26,760 bases of DNA from CAYTET01 sp964436975 (lineage in GTDB: Bacteria > Bacillota_I > Bacilli_A > Erysipelotrichales > Erysipelotrichaceae): positions 1 to 26,760 of the forward strand of contig CAYTET010000022.1 in NCBI GenBank assembly GCA_964436975.1. The letters are read 5' to 3'. Numbering within the stretch: position 1 is the first letter of the stretch; the number at the start of each line of letters is the position of its first letter. The translations under genes were made by a program, and so were the position numbers. The notes under the pieces are model-generated. The model ran no database searches. It saw nothing but the letters and a program-made list of their open reading frames with translations, and was not told where the DNA came from. Positions 7,793-16,491 of the stretch are shown piece by piece.

Positions 7793-8437
7793 ATGAAAAC
7801 AATGGGCTTAATCGTGGCGGTGGTCATCGTGGCGGCGGAAACATATGCGCTGGGCGATAACTGCAGGCTGTTTACGGGCCGGTACTGCTCCGACTTTCAT
7901 AATTACTACACCAACCTGTCCAATGTGCTGGTCTGGCTGTATTTTCTGCTTCTGCTGATAGGGTGGTTTTTCATCCCGGGCCTGTATCACTGGCTCAGTC
8001 TGCCGGTTGTCGCCATGACCGTCATGCTGTCAATTCTGGTGACCAATCTTATCTACCATTTTCTGCTCAGCGGCGAAATAGTGCGCAACTATAAAAAGGG
8101 AACCGGCACTAACCCGGTTAACTTTACCAACATCGCGCTGCATTACGGCGCTCCCTGGCTGACCGCTGTCTACTGGGTCTTCTGGGCGGATAAGGCCGGA
8201 CTGGTCTATACTGATGCTTTGATCTGGCTGCTGTTTCCGCTGGTCTTTGTCATCTATTCACTTCTGCACGGCTATTACGGCCACTATTCATTTGCCGGCG
8301 GCCAGCATTATCCCTATTCCTTCATGGATATAGATAAACTGGGCGTTAAGACGGCCCTGCGCAATGTGGCGCTGGTAGCGGTCTGCTTCTATCTATTGGG
8401 TGTTGCGGCCGTCTTTATCGGCCATCTGCTGGCCTGA
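7793..8437 (+). CDS. Pr6Pr-type multi-pass membrane protein
   Basis: This is a protein of about 214 residues with six hydrophobic segments (near 5-20, 43-62, 70-92, 117-133, 142-160 and 188-212). DFHNYYTNLSNVLVWLYF, the LHYGAPWL segment and YPYSFMDIDKLG near 173-184 match the layout of the Pr6Pr (FAR-17a/AIG1-like) family: a Tyr-rich loop before TM2, then His-Tyr, and YPY-F-D before the last helix. The function of the bacterial family is not established. The start is taken as ATG 7793 because AGGTGAT (about 7779-7785) is well placed; an in-frame GTG at 7781 is the alternative and would add four residues. It is followed 22 bp later by the rhomboid gene, so the two are probably co-transcribed. 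Confidence 0.7.
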   Translation: MKTMGLIVAVVIVAAETYALGDNCRLFTGRYCSDFHNYYTNLSNVLVWLYFLLLLIGWFFIPGLYHWLSLPVVAMTVMLSILVTNLIYHFLLSGEIVRNYKKGTGTNPVNFTNIALHYGAPWLTAVYWVFWADKAGLVYTDALIWLLFPLVFVIYSLLHGYYGHYSFAGGQHYPYSFMDIDKLGVKTALRNVALVAVCFYLLGVAAVFIGHLLA

Positions 8438-8459
8438 TCCAGCAAGGACGGATTAAATC

Positions 8460-9056
8460 ATGCTGAAAAAAATCGATTATAACGCTCCGGTGACGCTGAC
8501 TTTTGCCCTGGTGGCCCTGGCCGCCTATCTGCTGAATATCATAACTAACGGAGCTTCCAATGAACTGCTGTTTATGACCTACCGGCCGGCCAGCTGGTTT
8601 GACCCGCTGGCTTTGGTAAGGATGTTTACCTATGTCCTGGGCCATGCTTCCTGGTCGCACTATCTCAACAATATGCTGTATCTGCTGATGCTGGGGCCGA
8701 TGATTGAAGAGAAGTACGGTTCCCGCAATCTTCTGTACATGATGATTATAACGGCCGGCATCGGCGGACTGATCAACAATATCTTTTTGCCGAATACGGC
8801 TCTGCTGGGCGCCAGCGGCATTGATTTCATGCTGATTATCCTGGCTTCCATTACTTCGGTCAAGCAGGGCACCATTCCGCTGACCCTGATTCTGGTTTTC
8901 GGCATTTATATCGGCAATGAGATTTACAGTGCGGTTACCGTGGTTGACAATGTGGCCCAGTTTGCCCATATTGCCGGGGGCATCTGCGGGGCGGTGTTTG
9001 GCATGCGGCTGGCCAACCACCAGACGGTAATTCTGGATAAACCCGGGGAAAACTGA
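8460..9056 (+). CDS. Rhomboid-family intramembrane serine protease
   Basis: This 198-residue membrane protein has about six transmembrane helices. His67 and Asn70/Asn71 in WSHYLNN correspond to the HxxxN oxyanion motif, GASG with Ser119 is the nucleophile motif, and AHIAGG with His170 completes the Ser-His dyad. All active-site elements are present, so it should be an active protease cutting membrane protein helices. No tetratricopeptide or zinc-ribbon extension is present. Its stop codon overlaps the start of the amidohydrolase gene by one base, so the two are translationally linked. The substrates are not known. Confidence 0.88.
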   Translation: MLKKIDYNAPVTLTFALVALAAYLLNIITNGASNELLFMTYRPASWFDPLALVRMFTYVLGHASWSHYLNNMLYLLMLGPMIEEKYGSRNLLYMMIITAGIGGLINNIFLPNTALLGASGIDFMLIILASITSVKQGTIPLTLILVFGIYIGNEIYSAVTVVDNVAQFAHIAGGICGAVFGMRLANHQTVILDKPGEN

Positions 9057-10630
9057 TGGATACCGTCATTATTAACGGCCATGTCTATGTTCAGAAGGAC
9101 TGCTTTGTAACCGGCCTGCTGATACGAGACGGCCGGATAGTCAGAAGCGGCTCCAGCCAGGCGGTTTTGGCGGCGGCCCGGGACGGCTACAAAACCATTG
9201 ATGCTAAAGGCCGGGCTGTTCTGCCCGGCTTTAACGACGCCCATCTGCATCTGCTTAATTATTCCCGCTACTATGTCAAAGCCCGGCTTAATGAGTGCGG
9301 CAGCATTGCTGAAATCATCAGCTACTGCCGGCAGTTCATCAGCCGGCATCCTGACCTGGTCAGTCAGGGGTTGTCCGGCCGCGGCTGGAACGAGACCGGC
9401 TATCCGGAATCCCGGCTGCCCAGCCGTTTTGACCTTGACCAGATCAGCACGCAGATTCCGGTAGTGCTCTACCGGGTTGACGGCCATATGTGTGTTACCA
9501 ACACCAAGGCTCTGCAGATGCTGGATCTGCAGGATGACCCCAAGTATGACCAGGGCATCTTTACCGAGTTTGACTGTGACCGGCCGGCTAATCTGATCGA
9601 TGATCTGAGCATGGCTACGCTGCAGAACGTCTGGCAGCAGGCCCTGAATCAGGCCGCCAGCGTCGGCCTTACCGCAGTTGCCAGCAATGACATCAATGAC
9701 TTTGAAGACGAGCAGCCCTATCTGGAAATGATGGCTGACGTCTACCGGCAGAAGAAAGGCCCGATCCGCTACCGGCAGCAGTGCTGCTTTGCCAGTACGG
9801 CCTCTTTTGAGCAGACCCTGGCTAATCACCGCTACCGGCTGCCTTATCAGGATGAACTGATGACGCTGGGCCCGCTGAAACTGTACAAGGACGGATCACT
9901 GGGAGCCCGGACGGCCCTGCTGTACCATCCGTATGCCGACGATCCGGCTAACAGCGGGGAAATGGTGACCGACCGGCCGACCATGGATGAGTACATGCGG
10001 ATTGCCGCTCAATACGGCATCCAGGTAATCACCCATGCCATCGGCGATAAAGCCATCGAGCAGACATGTGACAGCTATCTGACGGTCAGCGGAACGGACA
10101 ATCCGTTGCGCCACGGCATCAACCACTGTCAGATTACGACCTTTTCACTGCTTAAAAAACTGGCGGACAGCCATATCCTGATCTGGTATCAGCCGGTCTT
10201 TCTGGAATATGACCTGCATATTGTTCAGGACCGCGTCGGAGCTGAGTTGGCCCGGCAGTCCTACGCCTATAAGACGGCTGAAAAACTGGGCGCCCGGATC
10301 AGCTTTTCTTCGGACTGTCCGGTGGAAAGTTTCAATCCGTTTGACAATCTGCACTGTGCAGTCAATCGCCAGGACTATCACAACCAGCCCGCCGGCGGCT
10401 TTGAGCCGGCTGAGAAAATGACGGTCAGTGAAGCCATTGACGCCTATACGGCCGGGTCGGCATACATGGAATTTGCCGAACAGCGCCGCGGCCGGCTTAA
10501 AGAGGGGTATGATGCGGATCTGATCATTACGGATAAGGATCCCTTTGTCATTGATCCGGAAAACCTGCGTCAGATTAAGCCGGTTCTGACCATGGTGGGC
10601 GGCCAAACGGTGTTTGAAATTAAAGACTGA
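9056..10630 (+). CDS. YtcJ-like metal-dependent amidohydrolase
   Basis: This 524-residue protein is of the Amidohydro_3 family. The N-terminal sandwich is followed by DAHLHL with metal ligands His63 and His65, LYKDGSLGAR (a strand-end Lys/Asp region), THAIGDKAIE with the later His, and FSSDCPVESFNPF with the final Asp. A C-terminal segment with GRLKEGYDADLIITDKDP returns to the sandwich domain. The family hydrolyses amides or related bonds, often of unknown substrates; the YtcJ subgroup has no firm in vivo role. It starts at ATG 9056 behind GGGGAA and overlaps the rhomboid stop. A strong terminator follows, closing this transcription unit. Confidence 0.87.
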   Translation: MDTVIINGHVYVQKDCFVTGLLIRDGRIVRSGSSQAVLAAARDGYKTIDAKGRAVLPGFNDAHLHLLNYSRYYVKARLNECGSIAEIISYCRQFISRHPDLVSQGLSGRGWNETGYPESRLPSRFDLDQISTQIPVVLYRVDGHMCVTNTKALQMLDLQDDPKYDQGIFTEFDCDRPANLIDDLSMATLQNVWQQALNQAASVGLTAVASNDINDFEDEQPYLEMMADVYRQKKGPIRYRQQCCFASTASFEQTLANHRYRLPYQDELMTLGPLKLYKDGSLGARTALLYHPYADDPANSGEMVTDRPTMDEYMRIAAQYGIQVITHAIGDKAIEQTCDSYLTVSGTDNPLRHGINHCQITTFSLLKKLADSHILIWYQPVFLEYDLHIVQDRVGAELARQSYAYKTAEKLGARISFSSDCPVESFNPFDNLHCAVNRQDYHNQPAGGFEPAEKMTVSEAIDAYTAGSAYMEFAEQRRGRLKEGYDADLIITDKDPFVIDPENLRQIKPVLTMVGGQTVFEIKD

Positions 10631-10637
10631 AAAAGCT

Positions 10638-10683
10638 GCGGCCGGTCCAAGCCCGAAAATAAGGACCGCCGCGGTCTTTTTTT
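10638..10683 (+). terminator. Rho-independent terminator after the amidohydrolase gene
   Basis: GCGGCCGGTCC (10638-10648) pairs with GGACCGCCGC (10663-10672) with one bulge, followed by seven T at 10677-10683. It separates the amidohydrolase unit from the oxidoreductase promoter. Confidence 0.85.
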
Positions 10684-10694
10684 AGCAGTGTTTA

Positions 10695-10723
10695 TTGAGT
10701 ACAGTGGGTATTTGGACTATAAT
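10695..10723 (+). promoter_or_regulatory. nifJ: Promoter of the pyruvate:ferredoxin oxidoreductase gene
   Basis: TTGAGT (10695-10700), a 17-base spacer and TATAAT (10718-10723) form a near-consensus sigma-A promoter. Transcription would start near 10730, giving a leader of about 35 nt with a strong AGGGAGG ribosome binding site at 10751-10757. This fits a highly expressed central-metabolism gene. Confidence 0.8.
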
Positions 10724-10764
10724 AAGGAGTGCTTAAGAGTAAATAAATAAAGGGAGGTTTGTGA

Positions 10765-13700
10765 ATGGCAAAGAAGTTCATTTCTATGGACGGCAACCAG
10801 GCGGCGGCATATGTCGCATATGACTTTACCGAAGTGGCTGCCATCTATCCCATCACTCCGTCATCACCGATGGCGGAACATGTGGATGAAGACGCTACCA
10901 AAGGCCGTCTGAATCTGTTTGGCACCAAAGTCAAGGTTGCCGAACTGCAGGCGGAAGGCGGAGCGGCCGGGGCAGTCCACGGTGCTTTGCAGGCCGGGGC
11001 TTTAGCCACGACGTTTACCGCTTCGCAGGGCTTGCTGCTGATGATTCCGAATCTGTACAAGTGGGCCGGCGAACTGCTGCCCGCTGTCATCCATGTTGCC
11101 GCACGGTCACTGGCTGTCCGGTCACTGTCTATCTTTGGCGATCACCAGGACATTTATGCCTGCCGGCAGACCGGCGTGGCCATGATTGCCTCTGATTCGG
11201 TTCAGGAAGCCATGGATCTGGGCGGAGTCGCCCATCTAACAGCCATCAAGNNNNNNNNNNCATTTCTTTGATGGTTTCAGAACTTCACATGAAATCCAGA
11301 AGATCGAAGTGATGGATGATGAATTCTTGAAGAGCCAGCTGGACATGGAGGCGGTTGAAGCCTTCAGAGCCCGGGCGCTGGATCCTCACGGCAATGCTGT
11401 TACCCGCGGCGGCGCTGAAAATGATGATATTTATTTCCAGGGCCGCGAAGCGCAGAACGAGCACTATGCGGCTATTCCGGATATCGCCAACGGCTATATG
11501 GAAGCTGTTTCGCAGCACACCGGCCGTCAGTACAAGCCGTTTGTCTATTATGGCGCCCCTGATGCCCAGCGCATTATCATCGCCATGGGTTCAGTCAACC
11601 AGTGCATCGAGGAAACTGTTGATGCCCTGACCGCTGCCGGTGAAAAAGTCGGCATGATTAAGGTTCATCTGTACCGTCCTTTCTCTGCCAAGTATCTCAA
11701 GGCTGTTCTGCCGGCTTCCGTTAAAAAGATTGCCGTGTTAGACCGGACCAAGGAAATGGGCACCCGCGAACCGCTGTATCTGGATGTCCTGTCAGTCCTG
11801 AAAGACGAGAATCTGACCATTGTCGGCGGCCGTTACGGCTTATCCAGCCGTGATACCCAGCCCAACCAGATCAAGGCTGTCTTTGATGAACTGGGCAAGG
11901 ATGCTCCGGCAGAAGAATTCACCATCGGCATCAATGATGATGTGACCCATCTGTCACTGACTGCTGATCCGGCTTTCGCTGTCAAGGGCGATTATACGTC
12001 CTGTCTGTTCTGGGGCTTAGGCTCTGACGGCACTGTCTCGGCCAACAAGTCTTCCATCAAGATCATCGGCGACAATACCGATCAGTATGCCCAGGCTTAT
12101 TTCCAGTATGATTCCAAGAAGTCCGGCGGCGTCACCCGTTCGCATCTGCGTTTCGGTCCGACCCCTATCCGGTCAACTTATTACATTACCAACGCCGACT
12201 TTGTATCCTGCTCGCTGGACCAGTATGTTGTCAAATATGACATGCTGAAAGCCCTGAAAGACGGCGGAACCTTCCTGCTGAATACCATGCTGCCGGCTGA
12301 CGAAATCGTTAATTTCATGCCTAACCGCATGAAGGTGCAGTTAGCTAAGAAGCATGCCAAATTCTATATCATCAACGCAACAGCCATTGCCCAGAAACTG
12401 GGCCTCGGCTCCCATACCAATACGATTCTGCAGAGTTCCTTCTTTGCCCTCAACGAGCAGATCATGCCTTATGAGAAGGCCGTTGAGCTGATGAAGGGCG
12501 CCGCCAAGAAGTCTTACGGCTCCAAGGGCGATGATCTGGTTCAGAAGAACTATGATGCCATTGATTCCGGCAAGAGCGGCTTAGTCCAGGTTGATGTCAA
12601 GGCCGAATGGGCTGATCTGCCGTCCAAGTTTGAACATGCCAAGACCGGTGATGCCTACTTTGACGAGCAGGTTGCTGTCATCAATGATCTGGAAGGCTAT
12701 GATATGCCGGTTTCCGCCTTTACCAAGCACAATCTGCTTGACGGCTCAATCCGCAACAACGTCTCCTATCAGGAACGGCGTACGATTGCTTCGTTTGTCC
12801 CGCAGTGGGATGCTGCCAAGTGCATCCAGTGCGGTCTGTGCTCGTTTGTCTGCCCGCATGCCACAATCCGCGGCTTCCTGCTGACGGATGAAGAAGTGGA
12901 AAAAGCCCCGATGAAGGTAGCCTTTGCGGATGCCAAGCCGGCCGGCTCCACCGATCCGGAAGCTGTCGGCAAGCTGAAATACCGCGTGCAGGTATCTCCG
13001 GATAACTGTGTCGGCTGCGGTGTCTGCGCTTCCAAGTGCCCGGTCAAGGCTTTGACCATGACTCCGGTCAAGGAAACCCTGGATGAAGTACCGATGGCTG
13101 ACTATATGTACCGTGAGCTGCCGGCCAAGAGCGAGTACTTCTCAACGGATACTCCCAAGGGCATGCAGTTTGTCAGACCTTATTTTGAAATTTCCGGTTC
13201 CTGCCCGGGCTGCGGCGAAGCGCCGTACTACCGGCTGGTTTCCCAGCTGTTCGGCAAGGATATGCTTGTTTCCAACGCCACCGGCTGTTCAATGATTTAC
13301 TGCTCATCCACTCCGTCAACGCCGTTTACCAACGATGCTGACGGCAACGGTGTGGCCTGGGCCAACAGTCTGTTTGAAGATAATGCGGAATTCGGCTACG
13401 GCATGGCTTTAGCCAAGAGCTATCAGCGGGCCAATATGCTGAAGGTTCTGGAAGATGAACAGGCTAATGTCAGTGACGGGCTGAAAGATGCTATTTCCAG
13501 CTATCTGGCGGTCAACGGCAACAGAGAAGAAGAGCGCAAGGTTGCTCCGCAGCTGATTGAAAAGATCAAAGCCAGCGACAATGCCAATCTGAAAACCCTG
13601 CTGAAGAATGCCCGTGACTTTGTGTCGGCATCCGTCTGGATTGTCGGCGGCGACGGCTGGGCCTATGATATCGGCTACGGCGGACTCGATCATGTCATGG

Positions 13701-14266
13701 CCAACAATCTGAATGTCAACGTCCTGGTATTGGATACAGAAGTTTATTCCAACACCGGCGGCCAGTCTTCCAAGAGTTCGCAGCGGGCTTCCATTGCCCA
13801 GTTTGCGGCCGGCGGCAAGACCGTTGCCAAGAAGGATATGGCGTCCATCATGATGAGCTACGGTCACATTTATGTTGCCGGCATCTGCCTGGGCTCCAAC
13901 CCGACACAGGCGATCAAGGCTTTGAAAGAAGCCGAAAACTACAATGGTCCTTCCATTGTCATGGCTTACTGCCCGTGCATCGAGCACCATATCAAAGGCG
14001 GCATGGTCAATGCCCAGAAAGTCGAACAGGCCGCGGTGGCCTGCGGCTACTTCAACCTGTTCCGGTTTGATCCGCGCAAGGAAAAGCCGCTTACCATCGA
14101 CCAGGCTGCGCCAGACTTTACCAAGTTCCATGATTTCCTGATGAATGAAGCCCGTTATTCCCAGCTGCTGAAGATTAATCCCCAGCATGCCGAAGATTTA
14201 TATCAGGGCGCTCAGGATGATGCCAAGAAGCGTTACGAAAAGCTGGTCAAAAGAGCAGCCGAGTAA
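10765..14266 (+). CDS. nifJ: Pyruvate:ferredoxin (flavodoxin) oxidoreductase, interrupted by an assembly gap
   Basis: One gene encodes the fused enzyme that splits pyruvate with CoA to acetyl-CoA, CO2 and reduced ferredoxin. About 162 residues precede the run of N at 11251-11260; after it the frame resumes with HFFDGFRTSHEIQKIE and runs to 14266, for about 1,170 residues in total, the family length. The N-terminal domain starts MDGNQAAAYVAYDFTEVAAI. Two [4Fe-4S] ferredoxin motifs lie at about 12821-12860 (CIQCGLCSFVCP) and 13007-13045 (CVGCGVCASKCP). The cluster and thiamine-diphosphate domain follows with SCPGCGEAPYYR, GDGWAYDIGYGG and DTEVYSNTGGQSSKSSQ. The frame shift across the N run reflects unknown gap length, not a mutation. 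It stands alone between its own promoter and terminator. Confidence 0.95.
11251..11260. other. Assembly gap (10 N) inside nifJ
   Basis: Ten N separate the codon for Lys162 from the HFFDGF segment. From known family sequence, roughly six residues (about 18 bases) should lie between the two sides, so the N count is a placeholder and not the true length. The reading frames either side differ by one base because of this. Confidence 0.95.
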
Positions 14267-14284
14267 GCTTTGAGTTAATGATTG

Positions 14285-14328
14285 CCAAACCCTTTCTGCC
14301 CTTTGCGGCCGGAAGGGTTTTTGTTTGG
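14285..14328 (+). terminator. Rho-independent terminator after nifJ
   Basis: AAACCCTTTC (14287-14296) pairs with GGAAGGGTTT (14311-14320), followed by a T-rich tail to 14326. The outer CCAAAC/GTTTGG bases can lengthen the stem. Confidence 0.75.
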
Positions 14329-14411
14329 TCGGTCTCGATTTTCTTTACCAATGAAACATCAAAGCGAAAATCTGCTAAGATGGTTTAAGAAATTGAACGA
14401 AAGGAGCTGAA

Positions 14412-14768
14412 ATGATTCAGAAAGAGGATATTGCGCAGCTGGCCGGTCAGTTCAAGGGCGTACGCAATGTACTGATTGCCCTGGGCGATGAAAACCGGCA
14501 GCATCTGATTCTGGAAATGATGCAGATGGGATCATGCCAGGGAGTCAGGGTTAATGAGATAACCGCCCGGACCCATCTGTCCCGGCCCGCCGTTTCCCAT
14601 CACCTGCAGATACTCAAGGCGGCCGGGCTGATCCAGTGCCGGCGGCAGGGGACGAAAAACTACTATTCGTTTGCTTCCGACCCTAAGGCCATGGATGATG
14701 TCATCGCCATGCTTTACAGGGCTAAAGCCTTAATAGCGCAGCTGCCCGAAAAACCGGCGGAAGAATAG
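14412..14768 (+). CDS. ArsR-type winged-helix transcriptional regulator
   Basis: This 118-residue protein has the ArsR/SmtB layout: a helical N-terminus, LGDENRQHLILEMM (24-37), a recognition helix in LSRPAVSHHLQILKAAGL (56-73) and a wing ending in GTKNYYSF (80-87). The classic metal-binding CxC of the alpha-3 helix is absent; the only nearby cysteines are Cys42 and Cys76. It may therefore sense a redox or organic signal, or none. The ATG follows AAAGGAG. It is followed after about 90 bp by the nitroreductase gene with a palindrome in between, so it probably controls that gene and itself. Confidence 0.88.
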   Translation: MIQKEDIAQLAGQFKGVRNVLIALGDENRQHLILEMMQMGSCQGVRVNEITARTHLSRPAVSHHLQILKAAGLIQCRRQGTKNYYSFASDPKAMDDVIAMLYRAKALIAQLPEKPAEE

Positions 14769-14778
14769 AAGACGGTTC

Positions 14779-14822
14779 TGCGGCCAGCAATCAAGGCCGC
14801 AAAGAATATTTGTATCACAAAT
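14779..14822. promoter_or_regulatory. Hairpin and 15-base palindrome between arsR-type gene and nitroreductase
   Basis: TGCGGCC (14779-14785) pairs with GGCCGCA (14795-14801), a 7-bp stem without a T-run. Just after it, ATTTGT-ATC-ACAAAT (14808-14822) is a perfect 6-3-6 palindrome. ArsR-family dimers bind such symmetric AT-rich sites, so this is a reasonable operator for the upstream regulator. The link is inferred. Confidence 0.5.
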
Positions 14823-14860
14823 GAGTTTACAGAACTGCCAGGGGCAGAGAAAAGGAGATT

Positions 14861-15532
14861 ATGAAAATGGATATCAAAGAAGCTATGGTTCAGCGTCATG
14901 CCGTCAGGGCCTTTACCGAAGAGGCCATTGAGGAAAAGGCGGCCGTCCAGCTGAAAGAAAAAATCGAGCAGCTGAATAAGGAAAGCGGCCTGCATATGCA
15001 GCTGTGCCTTGATGAACCGGAGGCTTTTGCGGCCAACCAGCCCCATTACGGCAGCTTTGTCAACTGCCGCAATTACATCGCCCTGGTCGGACCGAAAGAT
15101 GCCGATGAGGCCTGCGGCTATTATGGCCAGCAGGCGGTTCTGACAGCCCAGATGCTGGGAATCAATTCCTGCTGGGTGGTTCTGACTTTTAAAAAGGGCA
15201 AAACGGTTTATGAATGCGGCCCGAATGAAAAACTGCACGGCGTAGTAGCCCTGGGCTATGGCCAGAGTCAGGGAACCGCCCACAAATCAAAGCCGCTGGA
15301 AGAATTGGGCCAGTGTGAGTCAACGATGCCGGAATGGTTTAAAGCCGGCATGCAGGCTGCCATGCTGGCGCCTACCGCCGTCAACCAGCAGAAATTCTTG
15401 CTGACGTACAAAGACGGCAAAGTCTATGCCAAGACCCTGTTCTCTTTAGCCGGATACACCAAAATGGATTTAGGCATTGTTAAATGCCAGTTTGAAATCG
15501 GGGCCGGCCGTTCTAACGTTGTCTGGGGCTGA
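14861..15532 (+). CDS. Nitroreductase-fold flavoprotein (TM1586 type)
   Basis: This 223-residue protein begins IKEAMVQRHAVRAFTEEAI, the N-terminal Arg-rich FMN phosphate-binding segment (R12, R16) of nitroreductases. YYGQQAVLTAQMLGINSCWV (88-107) is the long helix, and APTAVNQQKF (170-179) is the FMN-contacting loop repeated in the second half. The internal two-half layout fits the TM1586-type putative nitroreductases found in anaerobes. It should use FMN and NAD(P)H to reduce nitro compounds, quinones or similar; the true substrate is unknown. The ATG follows AAAGGAG, and a second in-frame ATG lies six bases later. The upstream ArsR-type gene likely regulates it. Confidence 0.85.
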   Translation: MKMDIKEAMVQRHAVRAFTEEAIEEKAAVQLKEKIEQLNKESGLHMQLCLDEPEAFAANQPHYGSFVNCRNYIALVGPKDADEACGYYGQQAVLTAQMLGINSCWVVLTFKKGKTVYECGPNEKLHGVVALGYGQSQGTAHKSKPLEELGQCESTMPEWFKAGMQAAMLAPTAVNQQKFLLTYKDGKVYAKTLFSLAGYTKMDLGIVKCQFEIGAGRSNVVWG

Positions 15533-15545
15533 GCCGGGCTGGCTG

Positions 15546-15554
15546 TGCTATAAT
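15546..15554 (+). promoter_or_regulatory. Extended -10 promoter of the epimerase-like gene
   Basis: TGC followed directly by TATAAT (15549-15554) is an extended -10 element, 32 bases ahead of the start codon. No good -35 box is present at the right distance. Confidence 0.5.
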
Positions 15555-15586
15555 CAATGGCAGAGAGACAAAGGAGTTGTTAAGCA

Positions 15587-16438
15587 ATGACAGATCGTTT
15601 TACCATTGAAAATGAGCAGTGTGCTGTTGAAATCAGCCGGCAGGCCGGTGAGGTCAGTCAGTATCTGGATAAGGAAAATAAAATTGATTATTGCTGGTGC
15701 GGCAATCCCGGTTTCTGGGCCAACCGCAATCCGGTGCTGTTCCCGCTGCTGGGCGGAGTTGAAAACGGCCAGTATGAATATGAGGGCCACAGTTATCACA
15801 TTGGCAATCACGGTGTTTTGCGCTATGCCCTTTTTGATTTTGTCAGCCAGAGTGACGATACCGTCATTCTGGAAAAGACAGCCGATGAAAAGACCCTGAC
15901 GGCTTACCCGTTTAATTTCCGGCTGCAGGTTACTTACAGACTGACCGGCAAAAAGCTTGATATCAGCTACCTTATTGAAAATAAAGACAGCAAGCCGCTG
16001 CCCTTTGAAGTGGGGTTCCATCCGGCTTTCAATATTCCGTTTACGGCGGATAAGTCCTTTGCCGACTACCAGCTGCATTTTGCGGCTAAAGAGCAGATGA
16101 CTTCAACTAACAGCTTTGTCACCGTTGCTGACACCGATACCATCAGTTTAAGCGATCCGTTGCTGTTTGACCGTTCGCTGTCATTCTTCTTTGACGGCTT
16201 TAAGTCAGAATATGTTGATCTGACTGACGGTGTTCACAGCCTGCGGGTCGGCACCGCCGGCTTTGGCCAGCTGGGCATCTGGCATAAGTCGCCGTCAACG
16301 CCGTTTATCTGCATTGAGCCCTGGATGCCCAAACTGCCGCTGGAACAGAAACCCTTTTTCCCTCACGAGAAAAAGGCCAACGTACTGCCGGCCGGCAGTC
16401 AGGTCAGTTTCGGCTATTACTTTGCCATTGTTAAATAA
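15587..16438 (+). CDS. Aldose 1-epimerase family protein
   Basis: This 283-residue beta-sandwich protein is of the galactose-mutarotase superfamily, LacX/YihR-like subgroup. ANRNPVLFPLLGG (45-57) with Arg47 and NHGVLR with His75 are sugar-contacting segments. FHPAFNIPF with His145 and ICIEPWMP with Glu244 supply the likely general acid and base. It should interconvert alpha and beta anomers of aldoses, or of sugar phosphates. It is shorter than classic GalM (about 340) but normal for the subgroup. The ATG follows AAAGGAG about 10 nt upstream. It is a single-gene unit with its own promoter and a shared bidirectional terminator. No sugar transport or catabolic genes are nearby, so the sugar is unknown. 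Confidence 0.9.
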   Translation: MTDRFTIENEQCAVEISRQAGEVSQYLDKENKIDYCWCGNPGFWANRNPVLFPLLGGVENGQYEYEGHSYHIGNHGVLRYALFDFVSQSDDTVILEKTADEKTLTAYPFNFRLQVTYRLTGKKLDISYLIENKDSKPLPFEVGFHPAFNIPFTADKSFADYQLHFAAKEQMTSTNSFVTVADTDTISLSDPLLFDRSLSFFFDGFKSEYVDLTDGVHSLRVGTAGFGQLGIWHKSPSTPFICIEPWMPKLPLEQKPFFPHEKKANVLPAGSQVSFGYYFAIVK

Positions 16439-16455
16439 GCATCCCAGGAATAATC

Positions 16456-16482
16456 AAAAACGCCGCTGCCGGCGTTTTTTTT
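16456..16482. terminator. Bidirectional Rho-independent terminator
   Basis: AAAAACGCCG (16456-16465) and CGGCGTTTTTTTT (16470-16482) form a short GC stem flanked by A and T runs. It can end the plus-strand epimerase transcript and the minus-strand amidase operon that converge here. Confidence 0.8.
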
Positions 16483-16491
16483 ACAGAACAA

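Noticed and set aside
8924..9829. 301-residue open frame antisense to the amidohydrolase
   Set aside because: Shadow frame; the plus-strand metal-binding motifs are decisive.
13409..14188. 259-residue open frame antisense to nifJ
   Set aside because: It overlaps the thiamine-diphosphate domain of the oxidoreductase and has no motif of its own.
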